Shown: positions 52,392 to 61,095 of the stretch, in pieces
Layout: each line of letters begins with the position of its first letter
How positions within the stretch are numbered: the stretch's first letter is position 1
DNA from: Leptospira koniambonensis
GTDB lineage: Bacteria > Spirochaetota > Leptospiria > Leptospirales > Leptospiraceae
DNA: 64,000 nucleotides
Assembly: GCF_004769555.1 (NCBI RefSeq)
Contig: NZ_RQFY01000001.1
Span: 496,001 to 560,000, forward strand
Direction of reading: 5' to 3'
Program-made: the position numbers and the translations under genes
Notes under the pieces: model-generated
What the model was told of the DNA's origin: nothing
Seen by the model: only the letters and a program-made list of their open reading frames with translations
Databases searched by the model: none

Positions 52392-55300
52392 ATGAAAAGA
52401 ATCCGCAAAAGTCATCCAATTTCTATCTCTATTCTTCTGGTTTTATTTTTGCTCCAATGTAAGGGTTCGACGAATTCTTTAGATTATATACTCTTCGGCG
52501 CGAGCGAAAAATATCTACAAAGTTCAAATGGGGTCGCGATCTCTTCTCCCAATTATTCATATGCAGTTCCGGAAAATCCCACAAATGGGACTTTGGATAT
52601 AGAAATCCGGCTGAATAAGATCCCAACAGCGGACGTTACATTACCTCTTAGCCTCAGCCATACTGATCGAGCTACAGTTTCTGTTTCTACAGTAACTTTT
52701 ACTGCAGGCAACTGGGATTCTCCCCAGACAATCACGATCACTGGTATAGATAATTTAGCAGTCGAAGGAAATAAGGACATTTCCCTTTACGTAGGCAAGG
52801 CAACTAGCGACGATAAATCGTACAATGGCCTATATACTCCTTCTATCGGGATCACAGTAATTGATGATGACTCTTATAGTATTGTAGTTTCTCCCAAAAA
52901 GAATCTAATCACTACCGAAAAAGGAAATACTGCCAGTTTCACAGTGGTTTTAAGTAAGGCACCTTCTTCTAATGTTGTAATTCCTACAGTCCAGAGTTCT
53001 GATCTTTCAGAAGGAACAGTATCCCCTTCTTCTTTAACATTTACTAGTGGAAATTTTAGTATTCCTCAGATCGTCACGATCACCGGAGTGGATGATGTTC
53101 TTACAGATGGAAATATCCAATACAAGATCAATTTAGGAAATTCCACTAGCTCAGATACAAATTATAATAATATAATATTACCTTCTGTTTCTGTCACAAA
53201 TATTGATTACGAAGAACCTGCAATTATAGTAACACCTACTACTTTGAATATCAATGAGGCCGGTGCTGCAAAAACGTTCACAGTAGTATTAACTGTAGAA
53301 CCTCCTGGAAATGTAACAATTCCTGTTTCCAGTTCAAATCCATTAAGAGCGACTGTAGATACTTCGCTACTAACATTTACTCCTGCAAATTATAATACAC
53401 CTCAAACTGTGACTGTAACTCCGGTCAATAATGAGATCGCGGATGGGAACGTGATCGCAAACGTAGTGTTAGGAACAGCTACTGATTACGGAAATGAAAA
53501 CCCTCCTGATGTAAAAGTAAATATTACGGATGATGATAGTCCAGGGATCACAGTTTCGACCTTAAGCACGAACACGAATGAGGCGGGACAAAACGCATTT
53601 TTCACAGTAGTTCTTACAAGCGAGCCTACATCCAATGTTACTGTTTCTTTTAATGAAAAGAAAGATTCAGTAAACTCAAGCAACCAAGAAGGTACGATTG
53701 ACCAAACCCAGGTTGTATTCACTCCTTCTAACTGGAATACACCTCAATCAGTTGTGGTTACCGGAATTGACGACGATGTGATGGATGGAAATGTTCAGTA
53801 TCAAATTAGAGTGAATAAGGCCACAAGTTCAGATTCTAAATACAGCAACAGAACTCCTAGTCCGAATTTTGTGACTGTAAATAATTTGGATGATGATACT
53901 GCCGGATATGTGATCGTTGCTAATGGAAATACCACTCTTACAAGTAATTCTTCAGTTTCTATCAATGGGTTTGCTACTGATGATTCGGCAAAACTGGATC
54001 CTCAAACTTATTCCAAATTTACGATACGATTGAGATCCCAACCTCTTTCCAATGTTACTTTAAATCTGTCTAGCGGCAGCTCAACGAATGACGGAATATT
54101 AAACGCCTCTAACTTAGTATTTACTCCTTCTAAAGATGTGGCGGGCGGATGGAACCAAGATAGAGAAGTTTACGTAACAGGAAGTTCCAACGGTGCGAAT
54201 GAAGGAAACCATGATTATACTGTTTCCACGTCTACAACAACTACTGACGATAAATACGGAAGCACTACATTTGTAAGAAATCCTTCCTTCGTTTATTATA
54301 GTTGTGATAATGACGTTTCAAATCTGATCTCTTCCTGCAGAAGGTCCGGAGGATTCTCCACAAGTGAAGGAGGAGGAACCGCGACCATTTATCTGATCAC
54401 ACAATCTTCTCCAAGTTCGACAGTAACCGTTCCTGCTTCTAGTGATGACACTTCAGAAGGAAATGTGACAGCATCCGCTACAATTACTTCAGGGAATTGG
54501 AATACAATGATCTCTTCTGGAACGAATAAGATCGTAGCAACCGGTGTGGATGATGCGCTTGTAGACGGAAATGTTCTATATAATATAGTTTATGGAGCTG
54601 CAACAGGCGGATTAATATTTACTTCACCTTCTACTCCTATCCGAAATATTGACGATGAACAAGTATTAACATTCTCGAATATATCAGGGGACACTAGCGA
54701 AGATGGTACAAGCGCCACTTTCAAAGTAAAACTGGGACTTGCCTCTCCACCTACTGGGGATGTTACATTTACTCTTTCCTGCAAATCAGGAAGCACTGAA
54801 TGTGCGAGTGTGAGTCCTACGAACCTAACATTCACTTCTTCAGATTATAATGTGAACAAAACGATTACAATCACCGGTAAGAACGATAATCGAGTGGATG
54901 GAACCCAAAGTAGTTGTGTATCTTTCAGTCTTCTAACAAGCAGTGATGCAACTTTTGATCAGTATCAACCTCCTGATTATTGTGGAGTCCAAAATTTGGA
55001 TAATGATAAGCTGATCTGGGTAACCTCACTTACTAAAAGTGGAAACCTGAACTCAGGAATGACTGTTGCAGACGATAGTTGTAATGATGGTGCAGATCCG
55101 AATAAACCAACAGATATGGGAAGCGCCACTTACAAGGCATTGATTGTAGATGGTTCTACGAGAGTTGCGACCACTACTGGGACCAATGCAACCGGACAAA
55201 CCAACTGGGTATTAGATGCGAGCAGAGACTATTATTTGAAGAGCGGTAGTTTACCTTATTCTAATAAAGTATTTACTACAAATTCTTCTAAACTTTTTAG

Positions 55301-55529
55301 TTTTGGAAGTTTAACAACTGCATTTACTGCGAGTGGTTCCGACTCATTCTGGACTGGTTTGAACTCCAACTGGACCACTGCGAGCAACCATTGTAATATG
55401 TGGACTGATGATATTACTTCAGGAATTACAGGACAGTATGGAATTGGAAATGCTCTGGGTTCAGGGGCCATCAGTTCCGGAAATGATAGCTGTTCTGTTT
55501 CCAAAAAGTTCATCTGCATTCAGCAGTAA
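52392..55529 (+). CDS. Calx-beta-like repeat lipoprotein with C-terminal DUF1554 domain
   Basis: 1045-residue putative surface lipoprotein. The signal ends in a lipobox LFLLQC (Cys23 from the ATG at 52392, which has GAGG upstream; an ATG at 52350 adds 14 residues). Seven repeats of about 105-120 residues follow, each with a VTLPLS-type strand, LTFTSGN/NWNTPQ, ITGVDD and ending in a DDD/DDE-type acidic loop, resembling Calx-beta. From about residue 890 a domain with WVTSLTKSGNLNSGM and FWTGLNSNWTTASNHCNMW is DUF1554, known mainly from Leptospira. Repeats 5-7 add cysteines. A host-contact or adhesion role is plausible but unproven. Confidence 0.87.
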   Translation: MKRIRKSHPISISILLVLFLLQCKGSTNSLDYILFGASEKYLQSSNGVAISSPNYSYAVPENPTNGTLDIEIRLNKIPTADVTLPLSLSHTDRATVSVSTVTFTAGNWDSPQTITITGIDNLAVEGNKDISLYVGKATSDDKSYNGLYTPSIGITVIDDDSYSIVVSPKKNLITTEKGNTASFTVVLSKAPSSNVVIPTVQSSDLSEGTVSPSSLTFTSGNFSIPQIVTITGVDDVLTDGNIQYKINLGNSTSSDTNYNNIILPSVSVTNIDYEEPAIIVTPTTLNINEAGAAKTFTVVLTVEPPGNVTIPVSSSNPLRATVDTSLLTFTPANYNTPQTVTVTPVNNEIADGNVIANVVLGTATDYGNENPPDVKVNITDDDSPGITVSTLSTNTNEAGQNAFFTVVLTSEPTSNVTVSFNEKKDSVNSSNQEGTIDQTQVVFTPSNWNTPQSVVVTGIDDDVMDGNVQYQIRVNKATSSDSKYSNRTPSPNFVTVNNLDDDTAGYVIVANGNTTLTSNSSVSINGFATDDSAKLDPQTYSKFTIRLRSQPLSNVTLNLSSGSSTNDGILNASNLVFTPSKDVAGGWNQDREVYVTGSSNGANEGNHDYTVSTSTTTTDDKYGSTTFVRNPSFVYYSCDNDVSNLISSCRRSGGFSTSEGGGTATIYLITQSSPSSTVTVPASSDDTSEGNVTASATITSGNWNTMISSGTNKIVATGVDDALVDGNVLYNIVYGAATGGLIFTSPSTPIRNIDDEQVLTFSNISGDTSEDGTSATFKVKLGLASPPTGDVTFTLSCKSGSTECASVSPTNLTFTSSDYNVNKTITITGKNDNRVDGTQSSCVSFSLLTSSDATFDQYQPPDYCGVQNLDNDKLIWVTSLTKSGNLNSGMTVADDSCNDGADPNKPTDMGSATYKALIVDGSTRVATTTGTNATGQTNWVLDASRDYYLKSGSLPYSNKVFTTNSSKLFSFGSLTTAFTASGSDSFWTGLNSNWTTASNHCNMWTDDITSGITGQYGIGNALGSGAISSGNDSCSVSKKFICIQQ

Positions 55530-55579
55530 GAAGAATCTTCCAAAGAGTTTGGGTCAGGATCACTCTCAAAAATGAAAAT

Positions 55580-55605
55580 TTCTTTAGACAGAACCGTCTA
55601 AAGAA
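55580..55605. promoter_or_regulatory. Perfect 10-bp inverted repeat at the ArsR-type gene start
   Basis: TTCTTTAGAC and GTCTAAAGAA flank six bases (AGAACC) and end seven bases before the regulator ATG. The position and symmetry suit an autoregulatory operator for the ArsR-type dimer, although a hairpin closing the upstream lipoprotein transcript is also possible. No T-tract follows. Confidence 0.55.
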
Positions 55606-55611
55606 GTAATC

Positions 55612-55914
55612 ATGGAGAGAGTGCCGAACCCCAAACCTGTAAAACTAACGGAAAAGGAATTTACTAAAATTTCCAGGGCCCTTGCTGAGCCTAGGAGATT
55701 TCAGCTTCTACAATGTATCGGCTCTACTAAAGAACCTACTGCCTGCAGCGCCTTGAACAAATCTCAAGATATTAGCCCTGCTACCCTATCTCATCATATT
55801 AAAGAATTAGAAAATGCTGGTCTGATAGAAACCTCTAAGGATGGTAAATTTGTGAATATCATTCTCAGAAGAGATGTATTCAAGGCCTACCTTGATAAAC
55901 TTTCCCAGATCTAG
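55612..55914 (+). CDS. ArsR-family transcriptional regulator
   Basis: 100-residue winged-helix repressor. KISRALAEPRRFQLLQCIG and the recognition segment SPATLSHHIKELENAGLIET (about residues 62-81) are typical. The usual alpha-3 or alpha-5 metal-binding cysteine/histidine sets are not evident, so it may respond to a non-metal signal. A perfect inverted repeat touches its start, and another lies before the SDR gene 135 bases downstream, which it may control. The ATG at 55612 is used; a GTG at 55621 is a weaker option. Confidence 0.88.
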   Translation: MERVPNPKPVKLTEKEFTKISRALAEPRRFQLLQCIGSTKEPTACSALNKSQDISPATLSHHIKELENAGLIETSKDGKFVNIILRRDVFKAYLDKLSQI

Positions 55915-55947
55915 ATCAAACCGACCGACGCTCATTCTAGTTTCGTT

Positions 55948-55975
55948 ATTTTGATAATTATCGAAATATCAAAAT
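55948..55975. promoter_or_regulatory. Inverted repeat upstream of the SDR gene
   Basis: ATTTTGATA and TATCAAAAT are perfect nine-base arms around a ten-base spacer, and the left arm overlaps a smaller palindrome GATAATTATC (55953-55962). It lies about 75 bases before the SDR start, in promoter position, so an operator for the adjacent ArsR-type regulator is plausible. Confidence 0.4.
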
Positions 55976-56048
55976 ATTTTCAAAACAAACACTTCGATAC
56001 TTGTCTAACTATAAAATTATTTAGATCCTAATATTCAGGAGAGATCTT

Positions 56049-56798
56049 ATGAGTCAGTTGAAAGGTAAAGTCGCAGTGGTAACAGGAGCTTCTAAAGGAA
56101 TTGGAGCAAGCATCGCTAAGACATTAGGTTCCGCAGGTGCTTCCGTAGTAGTGAACTATTCTTCCAGTAAAGAAGGTGCAGATAAGGTTGTAGCAGAAAT
56201 CAAAAAAAGCGGAGGTAAAGCAATCGCAGTCCAAGGTGATATGTCCAAATCTTCTGACGTTAAACGTTTATTTTCAGAAACGAAGAAGGCTTTCGGTTCT
56301 GTGAATATTCTAGTGAATAACGCAGGTGTATTTGAGTTCGCTCCGTTAGAAGCAGTTACAGAAGATGAATTCCATAGACAGATGAATACAAATGTGCTTG
56401 GACCAATCCTTGCTACCCAAGAATCTATAAGTCATTTTTCACCAGAAGGTGGTTCAGTGATCAATATCAGTTCTGTTGTCAGTGAGATCCCTGTGCCAAA
56501 TTCAGTTGTATATGCTTCCACAAAAGGAGCTCTGGATACTGTTTCGAAAGTATTAGCATTGGAGCTTAGTGCTAAAAAGATCAGAGTGAATACGATCGCT
56601 CCGGGCGGTGTAGAAACAGAAGGAGCTCATCGACTTGGAATGATAGGAAGTGAAATGGAAAAACAGATTATTTCCAAAACTCCTTTGGGAAGATTAGGCC
56701 AACCAGACGATATCGCGAAAGTTGCGTTGTTCCTAGCTTCTGAAGATTCTTATTGGCTTACTGGAGAAAGGATCAGTGCATCCGGTGGTTTTAGATAA
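56049..56798 (+). CDS. Short-chain dehydrogenase (FabG-like SDR)
   Basis: 249-residue classical SDR. TGASKGIG at residues 12-19 binds NADP(H), NNAG lies near 88-91, and the catalytic Ser/Tyr/Lys appear in INISSVVS and YASTKGAL. The C-terminal LTGERISASGGFR is typical of 3-oxoacyl-ACP reductase-like proteins, but the substrate is not fixed; single-copy FabG in fatty acid synthesis is normally clustered with other fab genes, which are absent. AGGAGAG precedes the ATG. It follows an ArsR regulator gene, a frequent pairing. Confidence 0.88.
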   Translation: MSQLKGKVAVVTGASKGIGASIAKTLGSAGASVVVNYSSSKEGADKVVAEIKKSGGKAIAVQGDMSKSSDVKRLFSETKKAFGSVNILVNNAGVFEFAPLEAVTEDEFHRQMNTNVLGPILATQESISHFSPEGGSVINISSVVSEIPVPNSVVYASTKGALDTVSKVLALELSAKKIRVNTIAPGGVETEGAHRLGMIGSEMEKQIISKTPLGRLGQPDDIAKVALFLASEDSYWLTGERISASGGFR

Positions 56799-56894
56799 AA
56801 TTTTCAAATAGAACTGCGAAGTGCATGATTAGTTTGTAATTTAAACAATAAAATTCGAGTGGATCACTTATGTTGGAGTTCCTAATCATGCACT

Positions 56895-57677
56895 ATGAAC
56901 TATTTGCGGGAACCAATCCAATTAAAAAACGGCAGAGCCGAATGTATAAAAATACAAACTAACGATCAGAATTCTCTAACTAGGGAGAATATGATAGAAC
57001 TGGAAAATATCCTGGCGGAGATCGATAAGGATGATAATATCCGTGCAGTCCTTATAAGTTCCGACAATCCTAAATTTTTCTCCAATGGTATCGACGCTGA
57101 GAATATCTTAAATACTCCTAGAGAAAAACTCACAGCAGAAATGGGTCAAATCGTGATCCTATTCGGCAAACTTTTGAGTTTTGGAAAACCTCTTCTGGCG
57201 GAGGTAACCGGTTACGCGATGGGCGGTGGTGCTGTAATCACCCTATCCTGCGATTTTAAATTTATGTTAGAAGGTAAAGCGAGAATCGCTTTTACAGAAG
57301 TTCTGGTTGGACTTCCACTTCCTATCAGTTTTATTGATAAATTAAAGATCACTGTTAAATCAGAATACCTAAACGAGGTTTGCCTTTTGGGAGCTGCTTA
57401 TAAAGCAGGAGAAGCAAAAGAAATTTCTTTGATCAATGAAACTGCAGAGAATAAGGAAGATTTACGTAAACTTGTTCTGAAAAAATTGGATGAGGTAATG
57501 GCAATCGCACCAAGTGCCTACAGAAGAACAAAACTTGCGATTAATAAAGAGATCAATGATAAATTCGAATCTCAATTGGAATTTACTAAGAGTAGTTTCG
57601 AAGATCCTAAAGTAGTTGCAAATCTATTAGAAGCAATGAGCGCTTTGAAAGAAAAAAGAAGACCAAAGCTGACTTAA
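56895..57677 (+). CDS. Enoyl-CoA hydratase/isomerase family protein
   Basis: 260-residue crotonase-fold protein. The CoA-binding and oxyanion-hole segments are SSDNPKFFSNGIDAENIL (about residues 54-71) and VTGYAMGGGAVITLSCDFKF (about 101-120), and a conserved acidic residue appears in ARIAFTEVLVGLPLP. It may hydrate or isomerise an acyl-CoA; the exact reaction cannot be read. The start context is weak (GGAG about 18 bases upstream). It follows the SDR gene on the same strand and converges with the FG-GAP lipoprotein gene, leaving 14 bases between their stops. Confidence 0.85.
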   Translation: MNYLREPIQLKNGRAECIKIQTNDQNSLTRENMIELENILAEIDKDDNIRAVLISSDNPKFFSNGIDAENILNTPREKLTAEMGQIVILFGKLLSFGKPLLAEVTGYAMGGGAVITLSCDFKFMLEGKARIAFTEVLVGLPLPISFIDKLKITVKSEYLNEVCLLGAAYKAGEAKEISLINETAENKEDLRKLVLKKLDEVMAIAPSAYRRTKLAINKEINDKFESQLEFTKSSFEDPKVVANLLEAMSALKEKRRPKLT

Positions 57678-57691
57678 ATATTATAGCTTTC

Positions 57692-59512
57692 TTAAATTTG
57701 GATCCTATAATTTTCTAAACTCCCGAAGACCCAAACTCCTAAAAATTTAGGATAAAGGTCTTTCGGAATGTTTGCATCTACGACATTACTTCCGAATTCA
57801 CCTGCTGTAACTCCGGAGATAGTTGTATTTGCCATGTTTGCACCTGACGCTGGATACCCGTTTCCGAAACTATGAAAAATATAAACTCTTCCGAATAATG
57901 CAACTCCATCCGGATAGGTAGTCGCTCCTGCAACCAAGTCCCCTAACCCATCTCCATTTATGTCTGAGATCATAAGGGAATTTCCGAAAGTCTGACTAGC
58001 TGCTTCTCCCACAATTATATTTACGGAACCACTAGAGACATCGTTTCCATTGCTTAAATTTACAAAAACTCTTCCCTGGGCAGAATTATAGACAGGGGCG
58101 CTCGTAACAAAATCGTCAAATCCATCTCCATTCACATCTCCCAAAATAACTGAAGATCCCAAACCACTAAAAACTGCAGAACTGACTATCGAGGTAGCAC
58201 TTGTAGCAGCAGAGACAGTGATCCCACTCGTAGTTCCCGTACTATTAAATACATAACTTCGCCCAACAAAGCTGCTGTATTGAGGCCCGCCTACAGCAAG
58301 ATCTGCATACCCATCTCCATTTACATCTCCGGTAAAAATACGGATCCCAAAATTACTAGCAGATTCGCCGACTATCGTAGTGTTTGCTGATGTATAAGAA
58401 GTTACCGTAACTCCAGCAGATCCAGTGCTGTGGAAGATCCAAACTCCTCCTGTAGAACCGCCGGCGTATGCATTTCCACCTACTACCAGGTCTGAAAATC
58501 CATCCCCGTTAATATCTCCTAACCCTATCCCACAGGCGAAATTGCTTCCTCCAGGACCTGAAATAGTTGTTCCGGCACTAGAAGAGATACCACCGGATCC
58601 AGTGCTATAATAGATAAATGCAAGCCCTGCAAATCCACCAACACGATACGCACCATTTGCAAGATCATCGTACCCATCACCATTCACATCTCCGAGTGCA
58701 ATAGCATATCCGAATTCATTTGAACCTGTATAATTTAAGATACGATTTGCACCTGCAGCAGTACTTGTGATAATACCTGAAGTACTTCCATGAAAGATAT
58801 AAGTGATCCCTTGTAATCCTGAATAATCAGAGGCTCCTATCGCAAGATCTCCGTATCCATCTCCATTCACATCTCCCATCGCAGTAGTATATCCCATTCT
58901 TCCCTGGCCAGTGATGGAATGATCTGCCATGGTCGTGCTTGTTGCAGCGATACCTGCAGATCCTCCGTAAAAAATATAAGCCACACCCATTCCAGAAGCA
59001 TCTCCAGGAGCCGTCGCAACTACGTCTGCATAGCCGTCTCCGTTTAAGTCTCTATTATAACCTTTTCTAATATTCAAACTTAGAACTGAGGAAATATTTC
59101 CGCTAGAGTCAATACTTCTGATATCGACAGAATGAAAAGAACCATGCCTCCAAGTAAAAGAACCACTTGGCAAAGCAAAACTCCAACTAGTAGTTCCGGC
59201 AGCAGCTGTATAAGTTCCCCCATCAATGCGGATCTGGACTGAGGAAACTAAAATATCATCTGTAGAAGTCCCGTAAAGAAATCCAGTCTCCGCTGTAGGT
59301 CTTCCTGTAGTGGGAAGATTTGTGATTGTGACTGTAGGGGGTGTTACATCACCTACTGGCGTGGTGCTTGCATCTACACATGTATCACCCGCAACTAAGC
59401 AAGCGATCTGTGCCTCAAGCATCGCTTCGAATGCAAGATTCATAGATTTGAGTGAGCAGGACTCTAAAAAGAAAAGAAAAAGTGCCGCTAAGATGTAAGA
59501 ATATTTTCGCAT
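57692..59512 (-). CDS. FG-GAP (integrin-alpha-like) repeat lipoprotein
   Basis: 606-residue putative surface lipoprotein. The signal (LAALFLFFLESC) ends in a lipobox at Cys19. After an Ig-like stretch (about residues 55-150, TPPTVTITNLPTTG and VQIRIDGG) come seven FG-GAP repeats, each with a calcium-loop motif such as DLNGDGYADVVATAPG, DVNGDGYGDLAIGAS or DINGDGFSDLVVGG. The repeats should build a beta-propeller as in integrin alpha chains. Binding to host or matrix ligands is a common suggestion for such proteins, not shown here. Confidence 0.9.
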   Translation of the reverse strand: MRKYSYILAALFLFFLESCSLKSMNLAFEAMLEAQIACLVAGDTCVDASTTPVGDVTPPTVTITNLPTTGRPTAETGFLYGTSTDDILVSSVQIRIDGGTYTAAAGTTSWSFALPSGSFTWRHGSFHSVDIRSIDSSGNISSVLSLNIRKGYNRDLNGDGYADVVATAPGDASGMGVAYIFYGGSAGIAATSTTMADHSITGQGRMGYTTAMGDVNGDGYGDLAIGASDYSGLQGITYIFHGSTSGIITSTAAGANRILNYTGSNEFGYAIALGDVNGDGYDDLANGAYRVGGFAGLAFIYYSTGSGGISSSAGTTISGPGGSNFACGIGLGDINGDGFSDLVVGGNAYAGGSTGGVWIFHSTGSAGVTVTSYTSANTTIVGESASNFGIRIFTGDVNGDGYADLAVGGPQYSSFVGRSYVFNSTGTTSGITVSAATSATSIVSSAVFSGLGSSVILGDVNGDGFDDFVTSAPVYNSAQGRVFVNLSNGNDVSSGSVNIIVGEAASQTFGNSLMISDINGDGLGDLVAGATTYPDGVALFGRVYIFHSFGNGYPASGANMANTTISGVTAGEFGSNVVDANIPKDLYPKFLGVWVFGSLENYRIQI

Positions 59513-59682
59513 TCGAATATATTTACATTCGATCGCAGTCCCTGTTACAATCCAATTCTAAAAATTTGAGAAACAAACCGGGATTTTAGAAAAAAAACCT
59601 ACTCCCTCGTTTGGGGGATATCTTCGAAATTTCTAATTTTCAATTTGGCCGGTTTTTAAAAACTGTCCTTAGGTTTCTTTGA

Positions 59683-60033
59683 ATGCCTCGTTTGAATATA
59701 TTCATACTGGCCTTGGTAGCATTCTTTCTGACTGCGCCAAACGATTACGAAGAAACTGCTTATCAAAACTACCTCCTTTATAAAAGAAATCATTCTTCTA
59801 ATTTCAGACTTCCTTCTCAAAAATCTAAACTAAGATTTTCTTCTAATCATTTTGCACAATTCGACCAAAATGAGGACTATCACCAAAAGGATAAGAACAA
59901 AAAAGATCCTTCTTCTTTGGGAGATCTTAAAAGAACTTTTTCAATCTGCTTAATTGTATATTCCAGAACGTATCTTCGTTCTTTTGAATTAGAAACTTAT
60001 TTATTTGCAAGGCCCCCACCTATTCTTTCTTAA
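59683..60033 (+). CDS. Small hypothetical protein with N-terminal hydrophobic segment
   Basis: 116 residues. A short hydrophobic start (IFILALVAFFLTAP) suggests a signal peptide or anchor; the rest is polar, with NHFAQFDQNEDYHQKDKNKKD and a second weaker hydrophobic stretch (SICLIVYSRTYL). I do not recognise it. The ATG has little Shine-Dalgarno support. It lies between two envelope genes, and it may be a small secreted protein or a chance frame. Confidence 0.4.
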   Translation: MPRLNIFILALVAFFLTAPNDYEETAYQNYLLYKRNHSSNFRLPSQKSKLRFSSNHFAQFDQNEDYHQKDKNKKDPSSLGDLKRTFSICLIVYSRTYLRSFELETYLFARPPPILS

Positions 60034-60073
60034 TCCGGCTCTTCGCCCAGTGCGAAGAATATTATAAATTCTA

Positions 60074-60098
60074 GATATTCTCATATTTTAAGAATATC
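60074..60098. promoter_or_regulatory. Inverted repeat upstream of the 60128 gene
   Basis: GATATTCT and AGAATATC are perfect eight-base arms around a nine-base AT-only spacer, with CTTCGC/GCGAAG (near 60048-60064) as a second small hairpin just upstream. They may close the preceding transcript or act as an operator for the following gene. Confidence 0.3.
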
Positions 60099-60127
60099 CA
60101 TATATTTATGGATCAAAGGAATTCTAT

Positions 60128-60928
60128 TTGGGTCAAAAAATTTTCCCTTCTTTCAAAAGGGTACTCATATATTTTAAACTATTCTTACTTCCCTCTGGGT
60201 TTTTATTCTCCCAGCAGGATCTATTCAATGTGCCTGACATGAAAATCACAGGAAAAGATAGGAATTTTGTACAAGAACAGGTCATATTTTATTCTGATAG
60301 AACACAGTTTGATACAACCTACATGTATGGACTCGGGGATAACCAAGAGATCGGATTGTATGCTGGAAATTATTTTTTACAAACTTACTCTCCTCAAACT
60401 GGAAATTACCCAACTACAAACATTTTGTATCCTGAAGCCTATGTTTCTCCTAACTTACTCTTAATTTATCAGAAGAAGATTGAAGCTTCTGAATCCTTAG
60501 CATTCAGTTTCGGAACAAAGTCAGGTGTTAGCCTCGGCCAAACAGTTTCCGATTCTAGTTTTGCGAGTTTCAATTTTGGAATGGGCTCTTACGAGCTCAA
60601 AAGTTTGGGCGCTAAATTTTATTTAGGAGCCTATATGGGAAATAACGCGTTCTTTGGAAGATATAAACAAAAACTGCTTCCGAGTCCAGAACCTGGCGTC
60701 CAGTTAAGCGGGTTTATGTACGGACTCAGTGTAGAGATCATTCCGAATCGTTTGGATTTTTTATGCGATAGTATCTCTGGAGTAAATTCTCTAGGAGTTT
60801 CTGTCTGCGGTTTTTCTCATAATCTAAGCGAAGAATATTCCATCTCTTTTGGCTATCAGATCCCAAATTATAGGGGAAGTAACTTCAATCCTCACGCTTT
60901 TCTAATAGAGTTGAACGGATATTTTTAG
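60128..60928 (+). CDS. Putative outer-membrane protein, 266 aa
   Basis: A signal-like segment (VLIYFKLFLLPSGFLFSQ) is followed by glycine- and aromatic-rich strands (YMYGLGDNQEIGLYAGNYF, SFGYQIPNYRG) and a terminal Phe, the pattern of a small outer-membrane barrel. I do not recognise the family. The start is a TTG at 60128, about ten bases after an AAAGGA; no ATG precedes the signal region. It has two cysteines near residues 218 and 232. Confidence 0.6.
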   Translation: MGQKIFPSFKRVLIYFKLFLLPSGFLFSQQDLFNVPDMKITGKDRNFVQEQVIFYSDRTQFDTTYMYGLGDNQEIGLYAGNYFLQTYSPQTGNYPTTNILYPEAYVSPNLLLIYQKKIEASESLAFSFGTKSGVSLGQTVSDSSFASFNFGMGSYELKSLGAKFYLGAYMGNNAFFGRYKQKLLPSPEPGVQLSGFMYGLSVEIIPNRLDFLCDSISGVNSLGVSVCGFSHNLSEEYSISFGYQIPNYRGSNFNPHAFLIELNGYF

Positions 60929-61095
60929 AAAAAAAATGCAGACGATTTCTTAACTGCACCCCCATTCCGGAATCAGTAGCGTTCATTCCCAGATCGCTTC
61001 CAAACCGGCTTTTCCTCTCAAATTAAACGGAACGACTTGTCTGTTTTTTAGAAGCCAACCCTAAAACAGTGAGAGTTACACGAGGGAGTTAAGAC

